A stretch of DNA of 64,000 nt from positions 1 to 64,000 of the forward strand of contig CAVFJY010000006.1 of the NCBI GenBank assembly GCA_963623365.1, given 5' to 3'. The stretch is from UBA2834 sp963623365 (lineage in GTDB: Bacteria > Patescibacteriota > Saccharimonadia > Saccharimonadales > Saccharimonadaceae). Shown here piece after piece: positions 23,760 to 31,767 of the stretch. The notes beneath the pieces were generated by a model, which was not told the DNA's origin, did no database searches, and worked only from the letters and a program-made list of their open reading frames with translations. The stretch's first letter is position 1. Every line of letters starts with the position of its first letter. The position numbers and the translations under genes are program-made.

Positions 23760-25775
23760 ATGCAAAATAGTAAATATCTCGCCCAAGAGAAAATCCCCAA
23801 ACTGCTGCTGAAATTTTCTCTTCCCTGCATTCTTTCATTAATTGTCAGCGCCCTCTATAATATCGTTGACCAAATCTTCATCGGCAATCATCCCGACCTC
23901 GGTTATCTCGGCAATGCTGCCACTTCCATTGTTTTTCCTATCACCATGACCGCCAGTGCCATCTCCTGGTGTTTTGGCGATGGCGTCGCTGCGCTCATGA
24001 GTATCAAGCAAGGCAAAAAATCTACTAACGGCCTCGACAAGCCTATTGCCAACGCCCTAGTCGCTTCTCTTGGCGCCTCTCTTATTCTTACCACCATCAG
24101 TTTAATCTTTCGCCACCAAATTCTTCGGCTTTTTGGCGCCTCTGATGAATCTCTGTCCTTCGCGCTCGAATATTACACGATTATCGTTGCCGCTTTTCCA
24201 ATCTACATGGTCGGCAACACCCTTAGCTCGATTATTCGCGCCGATGGCTCTCCTAATCGCTCCATGGCCGTCACCCTCGTTGGTGCAATTATTAATATCA
24301 TTTTCGACCCTATCCTAATCTTTGGCCTCAACATGGGCATGGCAGGCGCCGCTATTGCCACCATCGGCGGCCAGTTCGTCTCTTTCCTCATTGGCGCCGA
24401 ATATCTTCGTCACACTAAAACTTTCAAATTCAAAGCTCAGAGCTTCCGCCCCGAATTTAAGACCATGCAAAGTTTTATCCGTCTTGGCATTTCCTCCCTC
24501 TTCACTAATCTCTCCGTTGTTGCTATTGCGCTCACTGGCAACTACATGCTTGCCGCCACCGGCGCCAATTCAATCTATGGCAGCGACATCCCGGTCGCCG
24601 CTCTCGGCATCGCTAGCAAAGTTTTCACTATTGTCATCAATATTGTTGTCGGCCTCATTGCTGGCGCCCAACCTATTCTTGGCTATAACATCGGCGCCAA
24701 GAACTACAATCGCGTCCGCAAAACCTTCCGCATTGTTCTCAGCATTTCTATCGCTGTCGGCATCTTCTTTACGCTCATTTTTGAGTTCTTCCCGCTCACA
24801 ATCGTTAATATTTTCGGCAACAACGGCGGTCTTTACGAAGAATTTGCCATCATCTGCTTCCGCATTTATCTTAGCCTCATCACCTTCACTTGCACCATTA
24901 AGATGATCTCCATCTTCTTCCAATCTGTTGGCGAGCCAATCAAGGCCATTATCTGCTCACTCGTCCGCGACATTGTCTGTTTTATTCCGCTCGCCATTAT
25001 TCTGCCAATTTTCTTTGGCATTTATGGCGTTCTGCTCGCTGCCCCCATTGCCGACCTTATCGGTATTGTTGTTGCGTTTGTAACTACTCGCCGCTATTTC
25101 AAAACTCTGACCGCGCCACAAGCAAGTACGCTGGCTTCTGATCAAATTCAGGCTTCCCATCCGGGGGTTATTGTTGCGATTTCTCGTCAGCACGGTTCTG
25201 CCGGCAAATATATCGGCGAACTCGTTGCCCAGCAACTTCAGATTCCTTATTACTACAAAGAAGCTATCGCTCGTGCCGCCAAGGATAGCGGCCTCGACGC
25301 GGAATTTATTAGCAAAATTAATGAAGATGGCCCATCCGCTCTGCGCACGCTCTATCTCAGTAGTCAGCCGGTTGAATACGCCATTGAAGCGCAAAACAAG
25401 GCTCTGCAAGAAATCGCCAAAGCGGGCTCTTGCGTGATTGTTGGTCGTGCTGCAGATTATGTTTTGCGCAACAATCAGCAAGTCCTTCGCGTCTTTATTC
25501 AAGCACCTGACCAATATCGCCTCGCCAAACTTCACGAGATGTATGGCGATTCTGCCGCCGAAGCTAAGCGCAATCTCGCCAAATCCGACAAAGCCCGTTC
25601 TAGCTACTACGAGCTTGTCTCCGGCCAAACTTGGGGCGATTCCCAGAATTATCATCTCGTTATTGATAGTTCCATTGGCGCCGAAGCTACTGCCGCTATC
25701 ATTGCCGATTACGCCAAAAATTTTGTGCCTAACCAATCTTCGCCAATCACCAAGCGCCGCAAGAGCACATCTTAA
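23760..25775 (+). CDS. MATE-family efflux transporter fused to a cytidylate-kinase-like domain
   Basis: 671 residues from the ATG with GGAG upstream (an earlier in-frame ATG at 23706 has no site). Residues 1-450 are a MATE exporter with twelve helices; typical pieces are IVDQIFIGN near the start and the pseudo-repeat GLIAGAQPILGYNIGA. A linker of about 20 residues leads to a cytidylate-kinase-2-like domain (about 465-655) beginning VAISRQHGSAGKYIGELVAQQL, with VIVGRAADYVL and a VIDSS end. MATE proteins export cationic drugs or metabolites by Na+ or H+ antiport; the role of the attached kinase-like domain is unknown. Confidence 0.88.
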   Translation: MQNSKYLAQEKIPKLLLKFSLPCILSLIVSALYNIVDQIFIGNHPDLGYLGNAATSIVFPITMTASAISWCFGDGVAALMSIKQGKKSTNGLDKPIANALVASLGASLILTTISLIFRHQILRLFGASDESLSFALEYYTIIVAAFPIYMVGNTLSSIIRADGSPNRSMAVTLVGAIINIIFDPILIFGLNMGMAGAAIATIGGQFVSFLIGAEYLRHTKTFKFKAQSFRPEFKTMQSFIRLGISSLFTNLSVVAIALTGNYMLAATGANSIYGSDIPVAALGIASKVFTIVINIVVGLIAGAQPILGYNIGAKNYNRVRKTFRIVLSISIAVGIFFTLIFEFFPLTIVNIFGNNGGLYEEFAIICFRIYLSLITFTCTIKMISIFFQSVGEPIKAIICSLVRDIVCFIPLAIILPIFFGIYGVLLAAPIADLIGIVVAFVTTRRYFKTLTAPQASTLASDQIQASHPGVIVAISRQHGSAGKYIGELVAQQLQIPYYYKEAIARAAKDSGLDAEFISKINEDGPSALRTLYLSSQPVEYAIEAQNKALQEIAKAGSCVIVGRAADYVLRNNQQVLRVFIQAPDQYRLAKLHEMYGDSAAEAKRNLAKSDKARSSYYELVSGQTWGDSQNYHLVIDSSIGAEATAAIIADYAKNFVPNQSSPITKRRKSTS

Positions 25776-25783
25776 AAAGATGT

Positions 25784-25789
25784 TATAAT
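25784..25789 (+). promoter_or_regulatory. -10 box of tyrS
   Basis: Extended -10 TGTTATAAT, followed by a leader of about 25 nt with AAGGAG (25808-25813) before tyrS. Confidence 0.6.
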
Positions 25790-25818
25790 ATCCTCATCAA
25801 CAAAATTAAGGAGTACTC

Positions 25819-27030
25819 ATGAACCTATCCGCAGAACTCCAGTGGCGCGGCTTCGTTGCCGAACATACGCTGGACCAGATATCAGATCTAGACAAAGCTC
25901 CGCGCAATTTCTATTGGGGTACCGACCCGTCCGCCGATTCTCTCCATATCGGCCATCTCGCCGCCCTCATGATGTGCGCTTGCTTCGTTCGTCACGGTTA
26001 TACTCCTTATTATCTCGTTGGCGGCGCTACTGGCCAAATTGGCGACCCTAAGGATACTGCCGAGCGTGACCTTAAAAGCCTCGACGAAATTGAGCATAAC
26101 AAACGCGCTCTCGCCGCTCAAATCATTCGTGTCACCCATTCCCCCGCCGACACCCAAATTCTCGATAACAACGATTGGTTCCGCGACATCAAATTTCTGC
26201 CTTTCCTCCGTGAAATCGGCAAAGCCTTTAGTATGACTCAGCTGCTCGATCGTCAATTCGTCCAAAAACGCATCGGCGACGGCGGTTCCGGCATCAGCTA
26301 CGCCGAATTTAGCTACACCCTCATCCAGGGCTACGATTTTCTTCATCTCTTCCGCAGCCACCACGTCGACCTCCAGCTCTGCGGCGCCGACCAATACGGC
26401 AACTGCACTTCCGGCATCCATCTCATCAAGCGCCTCGAAAACGCCACCGCTGACTGCTATTCTTGCCCGCTCATTATCGACAAAGTTACCGGTCGCAAAT
26501 TTGGCAAGTCCGAAGGCAACGCCGTCTGGCTCGACGCCACCAAAACTAGCGTTTACGAATTTTACCAATTCTGGCTCAACCAGTCCGACCAAGCCCTCGA
26601 AGATTACTTCAAATATTTCACCTTCATCATGCCTGATGAGCTTGCTCAAATTCTTGCCGAGCATCAGCAAAATCCCGCCGCTCGCCTTGGCCAGATTCGC
26701 CTCGCCGAAGAGGCTACCAAAGTCGTCCATGGTGCGGCCGCGCTCAAAGATGTTCAGCAAATTACCCACATCCTTTTCGCCGACAATCAAAGCCAGCTCT
26801 CCACCGCCGACATCGAGCTACTCGCTCAGAATATCCCGACCACGACTACTGGTCAGTCGCTCGTTGATATTCTTGTCGTGACTCAACTCGCCAGCAGCAA
26901 AAATGAAGCACGCAAATTCATCACTGGCAATGCTATCTCGGTTAATGGTGCCAAGGTCACTTCCGACCAAACCATTTCCGAGCTAAGCCTTATCAAAAAA
27001 GGCAAAAACAAGTTCGCCCTCGTCCGCTAG
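25819..27030 (+). CDS. tyrS: Tyrosyl-tRNA synthetase
   Basis: 403 residues, class I synthetase of the TyrRS-S type. The HIGH box is in DSLHIGHLAALMM, the substrate pocket includes QLCGADQYGN, the KMSKS box is KFGKS, and a C-terminal S4 RNA-binding domain covers about the last 65 residues. AAGGAG is 5 nt upstream of the ATG. It follows the MATE gene but has its own promoter. Confidence 0.96.
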   Translation: MNLSAELQWRGFVAEHTLDQISDLDKAPRNFYWGTDPSADSLHIGHLAALMMCACFVRHGYTPYYLVGGATGQIGDPKDTAERDLKSLDEIEHNKRALAAQIIRVTHSPADTQILDNNDWFRDIKFLPFLREIGKAFSMTQLLDRQFVQKRIGDGGSGISYAEFSYTLIQGYDFLHLFRSHHVDLQLCGADQYGNCTSGIHLIKRLENATADCYSCPLIIDKVTGRKFGKSEGNAVWLDATKTSVYEFYQFWLNQSDQALEDYFKYFTFIMPDELAQILAEHQQNPAARLGQIRLAEEATKVVHGAAALKDVQQITHILFADNQSQLSTADIELLAQNIPTTTTGQSLVDILVVTQLASSKNEARKFITGNAISVNGAKVTSDQTISELSLIKKGKNKFALVR

Positions 27031-27042
27031 ACCCTACCTCTG

Positions 27043-27071
27043 TTGACTTTTTGGGCCAAATGTGCTATAAT
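27043..27071 (+). promoter_or_regulatory. Near-consensus promoter (cassette class)
   Basis: TTGACT (27043-27048), 17-nt spacer ending TGTGC, TATAAT (27066-27071). Confidence 0.9.
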
Positions 27072-27072
27072 G

Positions 27073-27164
27073 AAAAAGTACAGTCATTTCGACCTGTACT
27101 TTTTTGCCCTTCGGCAAAAATTGGTTACCCCAAGCACATTTCCAGCCATGAAAGGAGAACTTTC
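27073..27164 (+). promoter_or_regulatory. Leader with 5'-terminal terminator-like hairpin and occluded Shine-Dalgarno
   Basis: GTACAG/CTGTAC hairpin starting at the predicted +1 (27078) followed by T6. That T-run can instead pair in a second hairpin (TTTTTGCC-CTTC-GGCAAAAA, ending 27120). Later GAAAG-GAGAA-CTTTC (27150-27164) folds over the AGGAGA site. Confidence 0.6.
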
Positions 27165-27167
27165 CCT

Positions 27168-27650
27168 ATGAACGAATACTACAAGAATCTCGTCGACCAG
27201 GAGATCAAGCGTTTCCATGATATGGTGACCCTTACTGCTTACCAGGGTCACACTATCGCTACGTTTGACGGTCACGGTTGCAAGACCGTTCAATATTCCA
27301 AAGAGAGCGCCCTTGCACTCGCCGAGCGCGAGAACATTGAACGTAATCGAACTCGTCATCTACTCGAGCATTCCGTTCAAATTAACCCCGACACCGACCA
27401 TGCTTACGATTTAGATTTCCTTGCTAAGTTCTGCAAAGACATCTATACCGTACCGCAGTCAGCCGCTCCGCTCGAGGTCGCATTGTTCAGTATTGGCGAA
27501 ACCGTCGGTACTACTAAGTATCCGCAAGAAGATTTGCATCTTCTTATCAATATTCTTGCAGACCTGCGCGCTCATTATTATCATCTGAGTACCAGTCTCT
27601 GCAATGCGCTTGACGCAGTTTTGCATCGCGCCCAGAAGCATATTGCTTAA
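27168..27650 (+). CDS. Cytosolic protein of unknown function (cassette class)
   Basis: 160 residues from the ATG with AAAGGAGA upstream. Soluble and mostly helical, rich in His, Leu and Glu (nine or more His, for example TRHLLEHS and LRAHYYHLST), without a recognisable metal-binding motif or domain. Isolated between tyrS and another cassette. It carries its own consensus promoter, a structured leader of about 90 nt and a GC-rich terminator. Confidence 0.75.
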   Translation: MNEYYKNLVDQEIKRFHDMVTLTAYQGHTIATFDGHGCKTVQYSKESALALAERENIERNRTRHLLEHSVQINPDTDHAYDLDFLAKFCKDIYTVPQSAAPLEVALFSIGETVGTTKYPQEDLHLLINILADLRAHYYHLSTSLCNALDAVLHRAQKHIA

Positions 27651-27661
27651 TTCATGGCCCC

Positions 27662-27690
27662 TCCCCCACCGCCGCGGTGGGGGATTTTTC
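27662..27690 (+). terminator. Terminator of the gene at 27168
   Basis: CCCCCACC/GGTGGGGG stem, loop GCCGC, then ATTTTTC. Confidence 0.92.
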
Positions 27691-27728
27691 TTTTTCGCAC
27701 CCCACTACTTCCACATCACAAAATGCTA

Positions 27729-27757
27729 TTGACTTTTTTGCAAAAGTGTGCTACTAT
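27729..27757 (+). promoter_or_regulatory. Near-consensus promoter (cassette class)
   Basis: TTGACT (27729-27734), 17-nt spacer ending TGTGC, TACTAT (27752-27757). Confidence 0.82.
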
Positions 27758-27763
27758 ATATGC

Positions 27764-27940
27764 GTACTCATTCGTGAGTACCCGCACCTTAATTCTCAGA
27801 GTAATATTCACTCACCTTTCGTCTCCTATCGAGCCTTAAGCGCGTTATTGACTAATGCGTTTTATGCTCGACAGGAGCCCAAACTTACCGCCGGTAAGCT
27901 TGGAAATCATTAGAAAGGGCCTCCCAACACTATGGGGAGG
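27764..27940 (+). promoter_or_regulatory. Long leader with 5'-end hairpin and fully sequestered Shine-Dalgarno
   Basis: GTACTCA-TTCG-TGAGTAC begins exactly at the predicted +1 (27764). A CTTACC-GCC-GGTAAG hairpin follows, then CCTCCC (27920-27925) pairs with GGGAGG (27935-27940), which is the ribosome-binding site itself. Confidence 0.65.
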
Positions 27941-27945
27941 TAACG

Positions 27946-28593
27946 GTGAAAACCATGGAAAAGACCCGTGTTGAACAGCCCAAGACCATCATTTATGTAG
28001 CGCCTGATGGCAGCCACATTGTCAAGCCGAAGGAAGAGCCTAGCACATCCGACATGGTCATTAAGAGCTACGACAACGAGCTCATAATCGAGTCGACTGT
28101 CGATGGCTGCATCTCGACCGAACCCCAGCGTACTAAGGTCAGCACGCTGGTCGGTGATTGGCTGGGCAAGAGGCGTCGTATGATGTCCTCTGCAAAGGGA
28201 GAGTTTCGCATCCGCGAGATTATCGTGGATAGCGATGGCTACCCTACGCCGATGCTGATCATCAAGGCACCGTCTGGGCGTCCGAGTGACACTCAGCTCA
28301 ATCGTGTCGCAAGACACGCGATTGAGTGGCTGAATGCTACCGGTTGCGCCAAGGCCGAAGACCCGAAGGATCCTGAGCCGAAGCCCGAGCCGAAGCCCGA
28401 GCCGAAGCCCGAAGAGCCGAAGCCTGAGCCGAAGCCTGAGCCGAAGCCCGAAGAGCCGAAGCCCGAGCCGAAGCCCGAGCCGAAGCCCGAAGAGCCGAAG
28501 CCCGAACCTTCCCCGAAGTGGGACGGGATTCTCTGGGACCCCAACAAGTCCATTGACGAGAATCTCGACCTCATCATGGGCAAGGAGGATTAA
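27946..28593 (+). CDS. Protein of unknown function with Glu-Pro-Lys-Pro repeats (cassette class)
   Basis: 215 residues from the GTG at 27946, chosen because GGGGAGG ends 5 nt before it; an ATG three codons later would be 14 nt away. Residues 1-138 form a mixed alpha/beta domain I do not recognise. Residues about 141-187 are a Pro/Glu/Lys tract made of units EPKP and EEPKP, which should be an extended rigid rod as in TonB. The last 28 residues form a short helical tail (DENLDLIMGKED). No signal peptide or membrane anchor is present, so the rod is presumably cytosolic. Own promoter, 180-nt leader and terminator. Confidence 0.78.
   Translation: MKTMEKTRVEQPKTIIYVAPDGSHIVKPKEEPSTSDMVIKSYDNELIIESTVDGCISTEPQRTKVSTLVGDWLGKRRRMMSSAKGEFRIREIIVDSDGYPTPMLIIKAPSGRPSDTQLNRVARHAIEWLNATGCAKAEDPKDPEPKPEPKPEPKPEEPKPEPKPEPKPEEPKPEPKPEPKPEEPKPEPSPKWDGILWDPNKSIDENLDLIMGKED
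28373..28505 (+). repeat. Tandem repeat coding Glu-Pro-Lys-Pro
   Basis: Near-identical units GAGCCGAAGCCC, periodically with an extra GAA codon, in larger 39-45-bp blocks. The nucleotide identity suggests recent expansion. Confidence 0.9.
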
Positions 28594-28635
28594 TTCCATC
28601 GCTACAAATTAGCGCAACGCTCTGAGAAATCCATC

Positions 28636-28667
28636 AGCCACGCTTGAAAGGAGCGTGGCTTTCTCTT
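28636..28667 (+). terminator. Terminator of the gene at 27946
   Basis: 9-bp AGCCACGCT/AGCGTGGCT stem, then TTCTCTT. Confidence 0.85.
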
Positions 28668-28740
28668 GCATTCTTTTCCGACGTCTCTTTTTCCTTATCT
28701 CAAAATCTTGTATAATACCCTCCATAACACGGAGGTTTTT

Positions 28741-29511
28741 ATGAAAAAAGTACTAGCATTTGACGTCGACCAAACTCTTAACATCGCCAAGACTCCTATC
28801 CCTCCTGAAATCGCCGAACTACTCACTCGCTGTCTCGACCATTTCGAAATTTGCCCAATTTCCGGCCAAAAATATGACCAATTTATTTTCCAAATCGTCA
28901 ACCAGCTTAAAAATGCTACTCCAGAACAACTCAGTCATCTGCATCTTTTTGTTGCTCAAGGCACTCAATATTATCGTTTCGACGCCAAGCAAAAAGCCTG
29001 GCAACAAGTCTACAGCTACCCGCTTACCGACCAGCAGGTCGAAGAAATCACCAACGCCATCGAAACTGCCGCCAAAGAACTTGGTTATTGGGAAGCCGAC
29101 CAGCTTGCCGCCGGCGACGAAATTATCGAAAACCGCCTCAGCCAAGTCACCTTCTCTGCTCTTGGCCAAAAAGCTGGCACCGAAGCCAAATACGCTTGGG
29201 ACCCTGACCACAAAAAACGCACCGCTATCGTCAAGCGCGCCAAAGAACTCGCGCCGGCTTATGATTACGAAATTGGTGGCACTACCTCCATTAACGCTAT
29301 TACCCCAGGCATGAATAAAGTCTTCGGCATGACCCATCTCATGGAAGAGCTCAAAGTTGCTAAGCAAGACATTCTTTACTTTGGCGATATGACTCAACCA
29401 GGTGGCAACGATTATCCTGTCGTCCAAATGGGCATCGACACAATCACTGTTCGCAGTCACGAAGATACTGCTTATGCCCTGCGCGGCATTCTCGGCCTTG
29501 TTCAAAAATAG
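28741..29511 (+). CDS. HAD-IIB hydrolase, phosphomannomutase-like
   Basis: 256 residues from the ATG with GGAGG upstream. Catalytic motif I is FDVDQTLN (DxDxT). The later ITPGMNK-like segment and the end motif YFGDMTQPGGNDYPVVQMGID match HAD family IIB, close to eukaryotic-type phosphomannomutase or mannosyl-3-phosphoglycerate phosphatase. It may interconvert mannose-6-P and mannose-1-P or dephosphorylate a sugar phosphate; the sequence does not settle which. The promoter is TATAAT just upstream. Confidence 0.82.
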   Translation: MKKVLAFDVDQTLNIAKTPIPPEIAELLTRCLDHFEICPISGQKYDQFIFQIVNQLKNATPEQLSHLHLFVAQGTQYYRFDAKQKAWQQVYSYPLTDQQVEEITNAIETAAKELGYWEADQLAAGDEIIENRLSQVTFSALGQKAGTEAKYAWDPDHKKRTAIVKRAKELAPAYDYEIGGTTSINAITPGMNKVFGMTHLMEELKVAKQDILYFGDMTQPGGNDYPVVQMGIDTITVRSHEDTAYALRGILGLVQK

Positions 29512-29523
29512 CTGAACTCATGC

Positions 29524-29529
29524 TAAAAT
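29524..29529 (+). promoter_or_regulatory. Extended -10 box, leaderless start
   Basis: TGCTAAAAT, hexamer ending exactly 6 nt before the ATG at 29536. Confidence 0.75.
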
Positions 29530-29535
29530 AAGCAC

Positions 29536-30045
29536 ATGCAGCAACACCTTTTCGCACGCATTTGTCGTGTCCTTGGGCGCTTCTTCTTGTGCATTGGCAC
29601 CATTTTCGCCACCGGCTCACTCCTCCTCGCTTTCGCGCCTAGTCTTTTTCGCCTCGACCATTCTCCCGAAACTGTCCAATATTATTCCCTTAATAATTTC
29701 TTCTCTAGCGGCTGTACGACTAACTCGATGGACGCCACTAATGAACCTGCCCTACTCATCCTCGGTCTTATTCTTTCGCTTGCTATCCTGATGATTTTTG
29801 TGCTCGCGCTCAAACATTATAATCACAATATCCGTCACCTCATCGCTCGTCTTGCCGCCCATCTCAGGCTCAACATTCATGTCGCCGAGCTCATCATTAC
29901 TACCCTCATCTGGGGCATTCTTGCCATCGTTACCCTTGCCTTTCTCCCCATCTTCGCTATCCCCGCTCTCGCCGCTCTCATCATTAATAATCTTCTCTTC
30001 ATTTTCGCTTGGACCGCCTACGGTTGTCCTATCTATGTCCTCTAG
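29536..30045 (+). CDS. Four-helix membrane protein of unknown function
   Basis: 169 residues with hydrophobic helices at about 10-35, 70-92, 115-137 and 140-163, a cytoplasmic basic loop (HYNHNIRHLIARLAAHLRL), and an outer loop containing Cys. No family recognised. Leaderless start; no Shine-Dalgarno. A separate promoter for tpiA follows within 40 bases. Confidence 0.72.
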   Translation: MQQHLFARICRVLGRFFLCIGTIFATGSLLLAFAPSLFRLDHSPETVQYYSLNNFFSSGCTTNSMDATNEPALLILGLILSLAILMIFVLALKHYNHNIRHLIARLAAHLRLNIHVAELIITTLIWGILAIVTLAFLPIFAIPALAALIINNLLFIFAWTAYGCPIYVL

Positions 30046-30068
30046 TCGCCCATTTTAGCCGCTTATGC

Positions 30069-30074
30069 TAAAAT
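30069..30074 (+). promoter_or_regulatory. Extended -10 box, leaderless start of tpiA
   Basis: TGCTAAAAT, hexamer ending 6 nt before the ATG at 30081. Confidence 0.75.
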
Positions 30075-30080
30075 ATAGAC

Positions 30081-30875
30081 ATGACTAGTCCTCGAAAAAT
30101 TTATATCATCGCGAACTGGAAGATGAACTTCACCCCAGGTGAGTCCAGTCTTTACTTACATCGCTTAAGCAACCGCATTCAAGCTTCTCGCAGCGTGCAA
30201 GTTGTCTTAGCGCCATCGACTGTTGCCCTGCAACCACTTTCCCTGCAAGTCAACCGCCGCCAATTTAAACTCGCCGCTCAAAACTTCTACTGGCGCGATT
30301 ATGGTGCCTATACTGGTGAAACTTCCGTTAGCCAAATTCGCAGTTTTGTTGACTATGCCATTGTTGGCCATTCCGAACGTCGTTATGTTTTTCATGAAAG
30401 CGAAGAAGATATCGCCCAAAAAGTTGCTGCCGCCATTCGCAACGGCCTCACGCCCGTGCTCTGTATCGGCGAAACCGCTCTCGAGCGCAAAGACGGTGAA
30501 ACTGCTATCGCGATTTATAATCAACTCACTAACGGCCTACACGAAGTTAGTAAAGAGGACATTTCCAAAGTTATTATCGCTTACGAACCAGTCTGGGCAA
30601 TTTCCAGCAATAAAAATGCTCGCCCTGCGCGTCCTGCCGATATCGCCGACGCCGAGCAAATTATTCGTCAGCACATCTCTAAGCTCTATAACAAACAAAT
30701 TGGCATGGATATCGCCGTGCTCTATGGCGGCTCCGTCAATGCCGACACTGCTGGCGGCTATCTCGACATTCCAGGTATCGATGGCCTGCTCATCGGCAGC
30801 GCCAGTTTGATAGGTGATTCATTTTGTGCTATCGTAGAAACAGCAAAAGGGAAAATTAATGAGCGACAATATTGA
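30081..30875 (+). CDS. tpiA: Triose-phosphate isomerase
   Basis: 264 residues. Interconverts dihydroxyacetone phosphate and glyceraldehyde-3-phosphate. All active-site elements are present: Lys in NWKMN, His in VGHSERR, Glu in AYEPVWAI, and the phosphate-binding LYGGSVN and GLLIGSAS. Length is slightly above the usual 250. Leaderless start. Its last 17 bases overlap the next gene, which has AAAAGGGAA inside tpiA. Confidence 0.96.
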   Translation: MTSPRKIYIIANWKMNFTPGESSLYLHRLSNRIQASRSVQVVLAPSTVALQPLSLQVNRRQFKLAAQNFYWRDYGAYTGETSVSQIRSFVDYAIVGHSERRYVFHESEEDIAQKVAAAIRNGLTPVLCIGETALERKDGETAIAIYNQLTNGLHEVSKEDISKVIIAYEPVWAISSNKNARPARPADIADAEQIIRQHISKLYNKQIGMDIAVLYGGSVNADTAGGYLDIPGIDGLLIGSASLIGDSFCAIVETAKGKINERQY

Positions 30876-31716
30876 TTACGCTGAACTAGACCGAGCTGTA
30901 AACGAAGCGATCAAACACCGCTCCACTTCTGTTCAATCTTCGGTTAAAACTGCCGTCAAACCAGTCACTAAGGCAAAGCCTGTCGCCAAGACCGCTTCTC
31001 GGCCAGTCGCCAGGACTATTTCCCAATCAATTACTGCTAAAGCTGCACCTACTCGTCCGCATGGTCAATTTATGGACATTATGTTGCCACGCGCTACTAA
31101 ACCTGTCGCCAAAACCACGCCTCGTCCTGCCATCAAACCACTTGCGCGCACTACTACCCCGCCAATCGCAACTAAAATTACCACTGCGCCTCGCCCGGCC
31201 ATTACTACACGTACCGCCAAAGTTGCCGCCGCTGCGCCACGTGCGTCACGCCCTAGTGTTGCTACCCAAATTCAACAACGCCAGCAACATCTCGCTACGC
31301 AAACTCATCAAGCTCCGCGTCCAACCGTGCAGCCGCTTTCTCCTGCCACCAAAGCCCCTGCTCGTACCCCAATCGCCACTCAGGTTCCAAGCAACGCCGC
31401 CAAGACTGCTGCGCCTAATGCGAACAACTATTCTCTCGGCGTACGTTCTCCTTTCATTACTAACACCAAAGTCGAAAAACGCCCGCTCGGCACCGACATT
31501 CCTGAAACCGCCACCTCTGGCATCCACAGTACTAAGAATATTTACAGCGCCAAGTCACCAAGCAAATCCACTAAAACCGCCAAAAAACATCTAGTCACCG
31601 AAGCGCCCAAAAAGCATTCTGGCTGGCTTTGGACTCTGCTTGTCTTGCTTGTCATTGTTGCCGGTGGCGGACTCGGCTACCTTGCCTATATCTTGGTCTT
31701 TGCCAATCAGTTCTAA
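30859..31716 (+). CDS. Basic Ala/Pro/Lys-rich tail-anchored protein, unknown function
   Basis: 285 residues. Residues 1-25 are an ordinary helix; 30-190 are a low-complexity tract of K-P-V-A-K-T / R-P-A / A-T-K units, strongly basic and resembling histone H1 or KU-type DNA-binding tails. Residues 260-280 are a single transmembrane helix (WTLLVLLVIVAGGGLGYLAYI) at the very C-terminus. It could tether nucleic acid or another polyanion to the membrane, but this is inferred from composition only. It overlaps tpiA by 17 bp and is co-transcribed with it. Confidence 0.75.
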   Translation: MSDNIDYAELDRAVNEAIKHRSTSVQSSVKTAVKPVTKAKPVAKTASRPVARTISQSITAKAAPTRPHGQFMDIMLPRATKPVAKTTPRPAIKPLARTTTPPIATKITTAPRPAITTRTAKVAAAAPRASRPSVATQIQQRQQHLATQTHQAPRPTVQPLSPATKAPARTPIATQVPSNAAKTAAPNANNYSLGVRSPFITNTKVEKRPLGTDIPETATSGIHSTKNIYSAKSPSKSTKTAKKHLVTEAPKKHSGWLWTLLVLLVIVAGGGLGYLAYILVFANQF

Positions 31717-31719
31717 ATC

Positions 31720-31728
31720 TGCTATAAT
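31720..31728 (+). promoter_or_regulatory. Extended -10 promoter of tRNA-His
   Basis: TGCTATAAT, with a start expected near 31735. It overlaps the beginning of the terminator hairpin of the preceding operon. Confidence 0.6.
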
Positions 31729-31730
31729 CT

Positions 31731-31763
31731 AGACACGCCAATCTGTTTTGGCGTGTCTCTTTT
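31731..31763 (+). terminator. Terminator-like hairpin between the tpiA operon and tRNA-His
   Basis: 9-bp AGACACGCC/GGCGTGTCT stem, loop of 10, then CTTTTATTT. Confidence 0.75.
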
Positions 31764-31767
31764 ATTT

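Noticed and set aside
28373..28505. Repeat region as a CRISPR array
   Set aside because: Units are 12-45 bp with no unique spacers and stay in frame as Glu-Pro-Lys-Pro.
28710..28743. CCTCC/GGAGG stem covering the Shine-Dalgarno of the HAD gene
   Set aside because: The TATAAT box ends just before the CCTCC, so transcription should start within it and the strand needed to hide the site is mostly not in the mRNA.
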